NCBI GenBank assembly: GCA_016718405.1
Contig: JADKDJ010000005.1
Coordinates: 62,001 to 126,000, forward strand
Direction of reading: 5' to 3'
Source of the DNA: Candidatus Rhodoferax odensensis
Lineage (GTDB): Bacteria; Pseudomonadota; Gammaproteobacteria; Burkholderiales; Burkholderiaceae_C
DNA: 64,000 bases
Position 1 is the first letter of the stretch. The number at the start of each line of letters is the position of its first letter. Below are positions 1 through 8,336 of the stretch, one piece after another. The position numbers and the translations under genes were made by a program. The notes below the pieces were generated by a model that saw only the letters and a program-made list of their open reading frames with translations, was not told the DNA's origin and did not search any database.

Positions 1-223
1 GTAAACCGTAGGGGTTGGCGTTGGCAACGGCACCGGCGGGTTTGATGGCGGGCAACGAGCTGGCGGGCGCGGGATTGGCGGCAGATGACGTGGCGGCTGG
101 GGTGAGCACCGTGGCCTGTGCACGCGCCGGGCTGGGCGTGGCAACGGTCCAGATGAGCAGGGCCAGTCCGACGGCTGAGACGGTGGCAGACCAGTGCCAG
201 TTGCGCGAGGAGGGTGTCTTCAT
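1..223 (-). CDS. exbB: ExbB/TolQ-family proton channel, N-terminal part (cut by window edge)
   Basis: Only the first 74 codons are in the window; the gene runs off the left edge. The visible part is a signal-peptide-like start (MKTPSSRNW, hydrophobic LALLIW stretch, AxA-type end at ARAQA) followed by an Ala/Pro-rich spacer that leads into NPYGL. ExbB proteins of Burkholderiales often carry this kind of cleaved leader and an NPYG motif just before the first membrane helix. It follows the TonB-like gene on the same strand by 45 bp, as expected for a tonB-exbB-exbD operon that energises outer-membrane transport. The channel domain is not visible, so the call rests on the start region and context. 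Confidence 0.7.
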   Translation of the reverse strand, partial: MKTPSSRNWHWSATVSAVGLALLIWTVATPSPARAQATVLTPAATSSAANPAPASSLPAIKPAGAVANANPYGL

Positions 224-268
224 GGCGGGGGCATTGAATGGGTGAAAAAAACGCTCTGATGAACGGGC

Positions 269-1317
269 TTACTTGCACTTGTCGCGAATGGCTTGCACCG
301 CACCAATGGGCAATGCGAGCAAGCCAAAGGCGGTGCCGGATTCTTTGCCGAAGCAGTCCATTTTGCCGGCATCTCGCACCGAGTCGGCCAGCTTGTCGCG
401 GCTGCGGCCGGCGTTGATCTGCTCGTGCGCCATTTCGGCCAGGCTACGCTGACCGGACTGCCCACCAGGGCGACCCATCATGTACGGGTAGGTCTTGGGC
501 GGCGCGGTGCTTGCGCCTGCGGCGCTGGGCCGCAAGCCGGAGCCTCCGGCCGAGGGCACCGCTTCGGCGGGGGTGATGGCGGCCGGCCGAGCCGGCGTGG
601 GCGTGGCGGACGTGGCGGCCGGCGCTGGCGCAGGGCCCGGCAAGGCTACCGTGGCAGGCGGTGGGGCCGGTGCCGGTGTGGCGGCCGGAGTTGGCACAGC
701 CGACTGCGCGGGTGTTGGCGTTGGGCTCGGCGCCGGCGTGGGTGCGGGCACCGGTTCGGGTGCTGGTGCCGGCGTCGGTGCTGGGGCAGGCACGGGCGTC
801 GGAGCCGGCGCCGGTGTCGGTGTCGGGGCAGGTTCTGGTATCGGCACAGGTTCTGGGATGGGTGCCGGCGGCAGCTCTGGCGCGGGTTGAGGTTGCGGCT
901 GCGGTGTTGGCGGCGTCGGCTGCGGTGGTGGGGCTTTGGGTTCGGGTACCGGCTCGGCGCGGGTTGGCTTGACCTCTTCCACGGGCGCTTGTGGCGGTGG
1001 CACCGGCTTGGCCACCGCTTGTTCGACTTTGGCGGCAATGGCCCCCCCCCCCCCCCCTGCGTGGGGGCAGGGGTTTTGGGCTTGGGTGCAGGTGTCGGCG
1101 GCGTGATCGGCGATTTCAGCTTGGGCGGCGGCTCTGGCTTCTCGGGTAGCCGGGTGATCGGCGCGATCAATTGATACACCACTTCGGAGGCCACGCGGGC
1201 CACGGGCGTGGTCTGCAGCACCAACCAGATCAGCAGCAAGTGCATCAAGCCCGTCGTCACGACCGCAGGCCAGGACGGGCGCTGCGGTGGGAGCGATGGC
1301 GACAATGAAACGATCAT
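269..1317 (-). CDS. tonB: TonB/TolA-like proline-rich energy-transducer protein, reading frame broken at a poly-G tract
   Basis: The start encodes a short cytoplasmic end, one membrane helix (VVTTGLMHLLLIWLVLQ) and the Pro/Lys-rich segment typical of TonB. After PAPTQ the frame enters a run of 16 G (coding strand); with one base more the frame continues as AIAAKVEQAVAKP and then about 240 residues of Pro-Ala-Glu repeats ending in a small Cys-containing domain (MDCFGKESG, IRDKCK). The C-terminus is not a textbook TonB domain, so TolA-like or a family-specific transducer is possible. The exbB-like gene follows. As written, translation from the ATG stops early in the wrong frame; 17 or 14 G would restore a full protein of about 350 residues. 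Confidence 0.65.
1042..1057. repeat. 16-bp homopolymer C tract inside the tonB-like gene
   Basis: Sixteen consecutive C on the + strand (G on the coding strand) lie at the point where the tonB-like frame breaks. Such a run can be a slipped-strand phase switch or a place where sequencing miscounts the length. A shorter run of nine C occurs in the intergenic gap at 48127-48135. Confidence 0.9.
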
Positions 1318-1469
1318 CGGCAGGGGTGAGCGGGCGGGCGGGTGACGGGAGTGCGTGGGCGGGCCGCTGTGAGTGTAATCGCTGCCGTTGTGGGCCGTGT
1401 TGAGGCGCTGCGCTATGCCTGTGCCATCATCGGGTCCCCTGACCTCTCTGATCTGAAAGGACCTCCGAC

Positions 1470-1748
1470 ATGACCACCAAGCGCAATCTGATTCGCCAAA
1501 GCCTGGCCGCCGTACTGATCTGCCTCAGCGCAGGTGCAGCATTGGCCACCGACGTCATCAAGGGTATCGAGCAAGCCCTGGCCCAGGCGCAACAGGAGAA
1601 GAAGGGCGTCACGCTCTACGTTCAGGGCCAGACCGTTGGTGGCGGTGTGGTGCGCATCGAGCCCGGTCAATGGGTGGAACTGCGCAGCCAGCAGTACGGC
1701 CGCATCATCGTGCGCCTGGACCGCATTGATGGACTGGCACATTCCTGA
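1470..1748 (+). CDS. small secreted protein of unknown function
   Basis: 92 residues with an N-terminal signal peptide (KRNLIRQSLAAVLICLSAG, cleavage near ALA-TD) and a mature part of about 65 residues rich in beta-type sequence (GVTLYVQGQ, VVRIEPGQWVELRS, RIIVRLDRIDGLA). An AAAGGA ribosome site lies 9 bases before the ATG. It is 30 bp upstream of the ribosome GTPase gene and may be cotranscribed. I do not recognise a characterised family; the two short beta hairpins resemble an Sm-like fold only in general pattern, and periplasmic location is inferred from the leader. Confidence 0.6.
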   Translation: MTTKRNLIRQSLAAVLICLSAGAALATDVIKGIEQALAQAQQEKKGVTLYVQGQTVGGGVVRIEPGQWVELRSQQYGRIIVRLDRIDGLAHS

Positions 1749-1778
1749 TACCTTGCCGGTTGCGGGACGAACTGTCGA

Positions 1779-2705
1779 ATGGCTATCCAGTGGTTCCCCG
1801 GTCATATGCACCTGACGCGCAAGGCGATCGAGGAGCGCGTCAAGGAGATTGACGTGGTCATCGAGCTGCTGGATGCGCGCCTTCCGGGCTCCAGCGCCAA
1901 CCCGATGCTGGCCGAGCTGACCCACGGCAAGCCCTCGCTCAAGGTGCTCAACAAGCAGGACATTGCCGACCCGGCCTGCACCGAGCTGTGGCTGGGGCAT
2001 TACAACGCTGTGAGGGACACCTCGGCCCTCGCTCTGGATGCCGCGCAGACGGCGCCGGCGCAACGCCTGGTCAAGGCCTGCCAGCAGTTGGCGCCCAACC
2101 GGGGCGGCATGGCCAAACCGATGCGGGTGCTGATCTGCGGCATCCCAAACGTCGGCAAGTCGACCCTGATCAACACGCTGATGGGTAAACGCGCGGCCAA
2201 GACCGGCGACGAGGCCGGCATCACGCGCCAGGAGCAGCGCATCACGCTGGCCGACGACTTCTACCTGTACGACACACCTGGCGTGCTGTGGCCACGCATC
2301 ATTGTGGCCAAGAGCGGCTACAACCTGGCGGCCAGCGGCGCCATTGGCCGCAATGCCTTTGACGAGCAGGAGGTGGCGCTGGAGCTCTTGAACTACCTCA
2401 AGAGCCACTACCCGGCGCAGCTTGAGGCACGCTACAAGCTCGAAGGTGTAGCCAGCCTGCGCGACGAGGCTTTGCTCGAAGAAATTGGCCGCAAGCGCGG
2501 TGGCCTGCGTGGGCAGGGGCGCATTGACCTGCAGAAGGCGGCCGAAATCGTGATCCATGAGTTTCGGGCCGCCACGCTGGGGCGCATCACCCTGGAGACG
2601 CCGCAAGAGTTCGCCCAGTGGCTGGCGCAGGGGCTGGCGCTGGAGGACTTGCGCAAGGCGAAAAAGAAGAAGAGAGACAAGGGCAACGCGGCGCCAGGCG
2701 CCTAA
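1779..2705 (+). CDS. ylqF: ribosome biogenesis GTPase YlqF/RbgA
   Basis: 308 residues with the circularly permuted GTPase order that marks the YlqF/YawG group: G4 (LNKQD, near residue 60) precedes G1 (GIPNVGKST, near 125) and G3 (DTPG, near 165). The N-terminus MAIQWFPGHM is the classic family signature. The C-terminal 100 residues (LRDEALLEEIGRKRG...) form the RNA-binding helical domain. The enzyme acts late in large-subunit assembly. Some beta- and gammaproteobacterial homologues are annotated simply as YlqF/YawG GTPase. The sequence appears complete, with the usual family length. Confidence 0.93.
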   Translation: MAIQWFPGHMHLTRKAIEERVKEIDVVIELLDARLPGSSANPMLAELTHGKPSLKVLNKQDIADPACTELWLGHYNAVRDTSALALDAAQTAPAQRLVKACQQLAPNRGGMAKPMRVLICGIPNVGKSTLINTLMGKRAAKTGDEAGITRQEQRITLADDFYLYDTPGVLWPRIIVAKSGYNLAASGAIGRNAFDEQEVALELLNYLKSHYPAQLEARYKLEGVASLRDEALLEEIGRKRGGLRGQGRIDLQKAAEIVIHEFRAATLGRITLETPQEFAQWLAQGLALEDLRKAKKKKRDKGNAAPGA

Positions 2706-2775
2706 GTGCTCAGCGTTAGGGGCATCGGGCGCTTGGGCAAGCGCGGCACTGCGTGCATGCGCGACAATGCCGCCC

Positions 2776-3696
2776 ATGAGCTCAATATTGCCCTTAAGCC
2801 TGCTGGTCAAGCCCGACCGCAACGACCCCCGTCCCCTGATCCTCTACCACGGGCGCAGCTGTCCGGATGGCTTTGCCGCGGCGTTGGCGGCTTGGTTGTT
2901 CTATGACGGTCAGGCCGAGTTCCTGGGCTTGGATCATGGCGACATAAAGACCCTGGCCGATCTGCCAGACATTGAGGGTCGCGCTGTCTACATTCTTGAC
3001 TTTTCGTTTGATGCCGAGCTGCTGCGCGCCATCGACGAGCGCGCCGCCAAGCTGGTGATGCTGGACCACCACAAGAGTGCGGCGCAGGCGCTGACTGGCT
3101 TTACTTGTCGCTGCGGTGTGGTGCACTTTGACATGGCCAAGTCGGGCGCGCGACTGGCCTGGGAGTTCTTTCAGGCCGAGCGGCCCGTGCCGGATCTGGT
3201 GCGCTTTGTGGAGGATCGTGACATCTGGGTCTGGCAGTTCCCGGATAGCGCGGGCTTTCTGGCAGCCCTGGACATGGAGCCGTTTGACTTCGCGCGCTGG
3301 AGCGAGCTGGCTAAGTTGCAGGGGACAAGCCTGCGCGCCTACATCGAGCGCGGGCGCGCCATGGATGAGAAGTTCACCAAACTCGCGACCGATCTGGCGC
3401 GCGACGCCCAGCCGATCAGCTTCAACGGTCAGCGCGGCCTGATGGTCAATGCGCCAGGTGTCTTTCACAGCCTGGTCGGCGACCTGCTGGCGAAGGAAAG
3501 CGGCACCTTTGCGCTGATGTGGTCCGTCGGCAAGAATGGCGTGACCAAGGTCGGCCTGCGTTCGCGCGGGAGTTTTGACTGTATTGCGCTGGCACAGAGC
3601 ATGGGTGGTGGTGGTCACGCCAACGCCTGTGGCTTCAAGTTGCCCTCGCAGCGCCTGCCCGAGCTGCTGAGCGGCGACTTCAACGCTCAGGCCTAA
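2776..3696 (+). CDS. DHH-family phosphoesterase
   Basis: About 306 residues. Motifs of DHH phosphoesterases are in order: LYHGRSCPDGFAAA (motif I-type metal site, HxxDG variant with CPDG), DFSF (motif II region), LDHHKSA (the DHH motif) and, in the C-terminal DHHA1 part, GGGGHANACGF, which binds the substrate phosphate or nucleic-acid end. Members are nanoRNases, c-di-nucleotide hydrolases or exonucleases; the substrate here cannot be told from sequence. An in-frame ATG three codons upstream (2767) is an alternative start; neither has a strong ribosome site. Confidence 0.85.
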   Translation: MSSILPLSLLVKPDRNDPRPLILYHGRSCPDGFAAALAAWLFYDGQAEFLGLDHGDIKTLADLPDIEGRAVYILDFSFDAELLRAIDERAAKLVMLDHHKSAAQALTGFTCRCGVVHFDMAKSGARLAWEFFQAERPVPDLVRFVEDRDIWVWQFPDSAGFLAALDMEPFDFARWSELAKLQGTSLRAYIERGRAMDEKFTKLATDLARDAQPISFNGQRGLMVNAPGVFHSLVGDLLAKESGTFALMWSVGKNGVTKVGLRSRGSFDCIALAQSMGGGGHANACGFKLPSQRLPELLSGDFNAQA

Positions 3697-3708
3697 AGTG
3701 AAGGCGCT

Positions 3709-3781
3709 CGTGATTGCGAACGAAGTGAAGCAATCCGTGGCCCTGTAGCCCATTGACGGTTGCGCTACGCTCGCAATAACG
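3709..3781. repeat. REP-like imperfect palindromic element
   Basis: Two arms of about 30 bp (3709-3738 and 3752-3781) are imperfect inverted copies: GATTGCGAACGAAGTGAAGC on one side and TTGCGCTACGCTCGCAATAA on the other. The core GATTGCGAnCGnAGnGnAnC resembles the intergenic palindromes of several proteobacteria. It sits in the gap between two converging genes and could fold as a hairpin, possibly acting as a transcription stop. No other clear copy was noticed in the window. Confidence 0.6.
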
Positions 3782-3833
3782 GAGTTTGTTCGCGAGTTTC
3801 GAGATATCAAAAGCTTGGGACACGCGGGCCGGC

Positions 3834-5121
3834 TCAGCGCTCCAGGATCGCCACCACACCCTGGCCACCGGCGGCGCAGATCGAAATCAGGCCGCGCCCA
3901 GAACCCTTTTGCGCCAGCATCTTGGCCAGGGTGGTCAGCAGGCGACCCCCGGTCGCCGCAAACGGGTGGCCGGCCGCGAGGGAACTGCCGTGCACGTTGA
4001 GTTTGCCGGGATCAATCGCCCCCAGCGGCTGGTCCAGGCCCAGGCGTTCCTGGCAGTAGCGGGTCCTGCCAGGCCTTCAGCGTGCACAGCACCTGTGCGG
4101 CAAACGCCTCGTGGATCTCGTAGTAGTCGAAGTCCTGCAGCGTCAGACAGGCGCGCGCCAGCATGCGTGGCACGGCGTAGGCGGGGGCCATCAGCAGGCC
4201 CTCCTTCTTGTCGAAAAAGTCCACCGCCGCGACTTCACTGAAGCTCAAGTACGCCAGCACCGGCAGCTTGCGCTCACGCGCCCATTCCTCGCTGGCCAGC
4301 AGCACGGCTGAGGCACCATCGGTCAGCGGCGTGGAGTTGCCCGCCGTCAGCGTGCCCTTGCCGGGCGCCACTTGTCTGTCGAAGGCGGGCTTGAGCGTGC
4401 TTAGCTTCTCCATTGTCAGGTCAGCGCGCAGGTTGTTGTCGCGGGCCAGGCCCATGAACGGGGTCATCAGGTCGGTAAAGAAGCCGTCCTGGTAGGCCAG
4501 GGCCAGGTTCTGATGGCTTTTGAGCGCCAGCGCGTCCTGTTCCTCGCGACTGATGCCCCATTCGCTGCCCATCAGTTCGGCATGTTCCCCCATCGAGTAG
4601 CCGGTGCGCGGTTCGCCGTTGCGCGGCAACGAGGGTTGCACCAGCATCGCCGGGCGCAGCCGGCTCAGCGCCGCCAGGCGTTGCCCGGTGGTCTTGGCGC
4701 GCGAGGCATCCAGCAGGATGCGGCGCATCTTCTCGTTGACACCGATCGGTGCGTCCGAGGTGGTGTCCACCCCGCCGGCGATGCCGCACTCGATCTGGCC
4801 CAGGGCGATCTTGTTGGCCACCAGGATCGCGGCCTCGAGCCCGGTGCCGCAGGCCTGCTGAACATCGAAGGCCGGGGTCTCGCGCGCCAGCGTGGTCGAC
4901 AGCACCGACTCGCGCACCAGGTTGAAATCCCGCGAGTGTTTCATCACCGCGCCGGCCACCACCTCACCCAGGCGTTCGCCATGGAGTTGGTAGCGGTCCA
5001 CCAGGCCTTGCAGCGTGGCGGTGAGCATCTCTTGATTGCTGGCGTGGGCGTAGACCGTGTTGGAGCGCGCAAAGGGGATGCGGTTGCCGCCCAAAATGGC
5101 GACCCGGCGAATGGTGTTCAT
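3834..5121 (-). CDS. thiolase (acetyl-CoA C-acyltransferase), frame shift near 4066
   Basis: Starts MNTIRRVAILGGNRIPF. Active-site cysteine in QQACGTGLEA (near residue 90), the NEAFAAQ-type motif as HEAFAAQVL, and, in another frame after position about 4066, the C-terminal LNVHGSSLAAGHPFAATG and ISICAAGGQG motifs that hold the second catalytic cysteine and histidine. The shift falls in ALKAWQDP-YCQERLGLD and needs one base removed or two added. All catalytic parts are present if corrected, for about 430 residues. The FabG-like reductase gene lies 31 bp upstream on the same strand, so the two probably perform successive steps of fatty-acid or PHA-type acyl-CoA metabolism. Confidence 0.83.
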
Positions 5122-5152
5122 GGTGTGGGCCTCAAGAAAATGTTGTTTCAGC

Positions 5153-6562
5153 TCAGGCGCCAATCAGGCTCAGGCCGCAGACCCGGATCACGTTGCCGTT
5201 GAGGCCACCCGAGGCCGGGTTGGCCAGCCAGGCGATGGTTTCGGCCACGTCCTGCGGAAGGCCGCCCTGGCTCATGGCATTCATGCGCCGGCCCGCTTCG
5301 CGCATGGCAAAGGGGATGGCGGCGGTCATCTGGGTTTCGATGAAACCGGGCGCCACAGCGTTGATGGTGATGCCGCGCGCGGCCAGGCTCGGCGCGCTGC
5401 TTTGCACCATGCCGATCACGCCGGCCTTGGACAGGGCGTAGTTGGTTTGCCCCATGTTGCCAGCGATGCCGGAGATCGACGACACGCAGACGATGCGCCC
5501 GCCGTCTTGGAGCGCGCCGGATTCGACCAGCGCGTCGTTGATCCGCTCTTGCGCCGTCAGGTTGACATTGACCACCATCTGCCACCAGTGCGGCTGCATG
5601 TTGGCGATGGTCTTGTCGCGCGTGATGCCGGCGTTGTGCACCAGCACGTCCCAGCCGCCTTGGGCCCGGGCGGCCTCGACCAAAGCCTGCGGCGCCTCGG
5701 TGGCGCTGATATCCAGCGCGATGGCCCGCCCGCCCAGCCTTGCGCTGATTTCGTCGAGCCCGGCTTGCGCCTGCGGCACGTCGAGGCAGTCCACCTGGGC
5801 GCCATCGCGCGCCATGACGTCGGCAATCGCCGCGCCAATGCCGCGCGACGCCCCGGTGACCAGCACCTTGCGGCCCGCCAGCGGCTGGCTCCAATCGGGC
5901 GGCGCCGATGGGCTGCCCACCGGCTGCCCGACGCGCACCACTTGTCCCGAGACATAGGCTGAGCGTGGCGACAGCAGGAAGCGCAGGGTTGATTCCAACT
6001 GTGCCTCGGCACCCTCGGCCACGTAGACCAGTTGCACCGTGATGGCGCGTTTGAGCTCCTTCGCCAGCGAGCGCGTCAGGCCCTCCAGCGCGCGCTGCAT
6101 GGTGGCCTGGCGCGGGCTCGGGCAGGTCTCGGGCGGGCGACCCAGGATCAGCACCCGGCCACAGGGCAGGACGGAGCGGGCGCTGTCGTGGAAGAACTGA
6201 TACAGCGCGTCGGACTTGCCGCTGTCGGTCATACCGGTGGCATCAAACACCAGCGCCTTGACCTTCTCGCCAGGCTGGCCGTCCACGCCCCAGCGGCCTG
6301 TCAGCAGACCGGCCTGGTTGGCGATGGGTAGCCATTGCGGCAACTGGGCGTGGGCCACGGTTTGGGCGCCGATGTCCTTCAACAGGGACGCCAGGGCTGG
6401 CAGCATGTGGGGCTGCGGCCCGCCCCCGACCAGCACCGAGCCCTTGATCACCGGCTGCCCGGCGGCATAGCGCTCCAGCACCAGCGGTTTGGGCAAGCCC
6501 AGCGCGCTGGCCAGCCAGGCACCCATGGCGGAGTTGGCAAATTGAAGGTAGGAGTCGGTCAT
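5153..6562 (-). CDS. 3-oxoacyl-ACP reductase, long FabG-like SDR
   Basis: 469 residues; roughly the last 245 form a complete short-chain dehydrogenase: GASRGIG (NADP-binding glycines, near residue 237), HNAGITRD (near 310), catalytic Ser in VSSISG and YALSK with Tyr and Lys, then INAVAPGFIET. The first 210 residues are a poorly conserved extension that looks like a degenerate Rossmann domain, as in the long FabG4-type reductases of actinobacteria and Burkholderiales. Paired with the downstream thiolase, it likely reduces 3-ketoacyl thioesters (CoA or ACP) with NADPH. Confidence 0.88.
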   Translation of the reverse strand: MTDSYLQFANSAMGAWLASALGLPKPLVLERYAAGQPVIKGSVLVGGGPQPHMLPALASLLKDIGAQTVAHAQLPQWLPIANQAGLLTGRWGVDGQPGEKVKALVFDATGMTDSGKSDALYQFFHDSARSVLPCGRVLILGRPPETCPSPRQATMQRALEGLTRSLAKELKRAITVQLVYVAEGAEAQLESTLRFLLSPRSAYVSGQVVRVGQPVGSPSAPPDWSQPLAGRKVLVTGASRGIGAAIADVMARDGAQVDCLDVPQAQAGLDEISARLGGRAIALDISATEAPQALVEAARAQGGWDVLVHNAGITRDKTIANMQPHWWQMVVNVNLTAQERINDALVESGALQDGGRIVCVSSISGIAGNMGQTNYALSKAGVIGMVQSSAPSLAARGITINAVAPGFIETQMTAAIPFAMREAGRRMNAMSQGGLPQDVAETIAWLANPASGGLNGNVIRVCGLSLIGA

Positions 6563-6608
6563 GGGTGCCTGTGGTCCGCCGTAACGGTGTCGGGATGGGG
6601 GATGGGCT

Positions 6609-6899
6609 TCAGACCAGACGCAGTGTCAGGTCCGAGCAGGGGTAAGCCACGCAGGGCAACACGTAGCCTTCAGCCTTTTCTTCGGCGCTCAGGCCGGGCC
6701 ACTCGATCTCGTAGCGCACCGCGCCCCGGTCGAGCTGGCTGATGCAGGTGCGGCAAGTGCCATTGCGACAGGAACTGGGCCAGTTGAGGCCACCCTGCTC
6801 GGCCGAGAGCAACAGGGATTGGTTGGCCCAGGCATCAAATTGCTGGCCGCCGGGTTCGACCTTGGCGGTAAAGAGAGCTGGGGTTTCGCTGGGGCTCAT
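6609..6899 (-). CDS. 2Fe-2S ferredoxin
   Basis: 96 residues. The plant-type 2Fe-2S ligand pattern CxxxxCxxC is seen as CRNGTCRTC near residue 44, with a fourth Cys in LPCVAYP near residue 80. It begins MSPSETPALFTAKVEP and has no leader, so it should be a cytosolic electron carrier. It lies 46 bp downstream of the FabG-like gene's start, transcribed in the same direction as that gene from further upstream. Partner enzyme unknown; a divergent class V aminotransferase starts about 160 bp away. Confidence 0.88.
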   Translation of the reverse strand: MSPSETPALFTAKVEPGGQQFDAWANQSLLLSAEQGGLNWPSSCRNGTCRTCISQLDRGAVRYEIEWPGLSAEEKAEGYVLPCVAYPCSDLTLRLV

Positions 6900-7061
6900 G
6901 TGCAGACGGTGGGGCGGTGACGATGCGTCCTGCAGTGTAAGGCGCGGGCCGTCGGCGCAGACGGCCTGAATGCTGACGGCCCCTGCAGGTCGCACACGGT
7001 TGTGTTTCATGCAGTGCATCGAAAAGTGGCCGAAGCGACTGAACTTGCGGAACAATGCGCC

Positions 7062-8243
7062 ATGTCCAGCGAACTCAAAGCACTTTCCATGGCCGAAACC
7101 GGCCACGCCCTGCGCCACTTCTGGGCGCTGGAGCCTTCGATGCACTTTCTCAATCACGGCTCGTTTGGCGCGACGCCGCGCTACGTACTGGCCGCGCAGC
7201 ACCACTGGCGCGAGCGGCTCGAACGTCAGCCGGTGCGTTTCATGGTTGAGGAACTGCCCGTCGAACTGGGTCTCCTGCGCGCGCGACTGGCCATCTTTGT
7301 GGGTACCACAGCCGAGCGATTGGCGATGGTCGAGAACAGCACGGCCGGGGTCAACGCCGTGCTGCGGTCGATCAAGTGGCGCGACGGTGATGAAATTGTG
7401 CTGGCCGATCACGCTTACGCGTCGGTGCGCAACACGGTGCGCTTCCTGGCCGAGCGCCATGGTCTGCAGGTGCGGCTGGCGCCAATCGAGTTCCCCTTGT
7501 CCGGCCCTGAGTCGATGCTGGAGGCCTATTGGAGCGCCATCACGCCGCGAACCCGATTGGTGATCGTCGACCACATCTTCTCGTCATTGGCGGTGCGGTC
7601 ACCCGTGGCTGAAATCGTGGCCGTGTGCCAGCCCCTGGGGGTGCAGGTGCTGGTTGATGGCGCCCATGCGCCGGGCTTGCTGCCGCTGGCCCTGGACACA
7701 CTTGGGGCGGATTGGTACGTCGGCAACTGCCACAAATGGCTGCTCGCGCCAAAGGGGAGCGCATTTGTGCAGGTCTCAGCGTCGGCGCTGACCGATCTTC
7801 ACCCGGCGGTGATCTCCAATTTTCATGATCGGGGCTTTCCTCTCGAATTCGATTGGCAGGGCACGCGCGACTACAGTGCCTGGCTCGCGGTAGCTGCGGC
7901 GCTGGACTTCGTCGAGGCCATGGGTGCGTCGCGTTACCGTCAGGTGTTGCGCGATCAGGCGGCGGCAGCGGCGGCACTGCTGAGCCAGCGCTGGGGTGTG
8001 GCCCTGCCCGCGCCAGCCGAGATGTTCTGCGGCATGGTCACCTTGCCGCTGCCGGGCGACGAAGCACCCACCGAAGAAAACGCCAAGCGTTGGCATGATC
8101 GGCTGTGGAGCCAGCACCGTATCGAGGTGCCGGTGTTGGCCTTCAACCAGAAGCTGTGGCTGCGCATTTCGGCCCAGGTCTACAACGACTTGTCGGATGT
8201 TGAGGCGCTGGCGCGCGCCGTTCACCCTGCGGCGGCAGTTTAA
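7062..8243 (+). CDS. class V aminotransferase (isopenicillin-N-epimerase-like PLP enzyme)
   Basis: About 393 residues. Begins with the family's LNHGSFGATP motif, which binds the cofactor phosphate region, has DGAHAPG with the Asp that contacts the PLP ring nitrogen, and NCHKWLLAPKG with the Schiff-base lysine. C-terminal IRISAQVYND is the typical substrate-carboxylate arginine region (here LRISAQVYN). The group includes epimerases, desulfurases and hercynylcysteine lyases; the substrate cannot be assigned. An in-frame upstream start at 7002 is possible, but homology starts only at HFWALEPSMHFLN. Confidence 0.85.
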   Translation: MSSELKALSMAETGHALRHFWALEPSMHFLNHGSFGATPRYVLAAQHHWRERLERQPVRFMVEELPVELGLLRARLAIFVGTTAERLAMVENSTAGVNAVLRSIKWRDGDEIVLADHAYASVRNTVRFLAERHGLQVRLAPIEFPLSGPESMLEAYWSAITPRTRLVIVDHIFSSLAVRSPVAEIVAVCQPLGVQVLVDGAHAPGLLPLALDTLGADWYVGNCHKWLLAPKGSAFVQVSASALTDLHPAVISNFHDRGFPLEFDWQGTRDYSAWLAVAAALDFVEAMGASRYRQVLRDQAAAAAALLSQRWGVALPAPAEMFCGMVTLPLPGDEAPTEENAKRWHDRLWSQHRIEVPVLAFNQKLWLRISAQVYNDLSDVEALARAVHPAAAV

Positions 8244-8336
8244 GTTGGCCGCCGGTCACCGTGCATGGGCGTCCAGTTCCCGGGCCTGGGGCATACTTCA
8301 GTGCTGTCACGCCGTGACCTCTAAATGGGACTTTTG

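Noticed and set aside
293..1174. Long + strand open frames over the tonB-like gene
   Set aside because: Low-complexity Gly/Arg/Ala translations opposite a Pro/Ala repeat; antisense shadow of a real gene.
1413..3810. Large minus-strand open frames opposite ylqF and the DHH gene
   Set aside because: High-GC antisense shadow; the + strand proteins carry complete family motifs.
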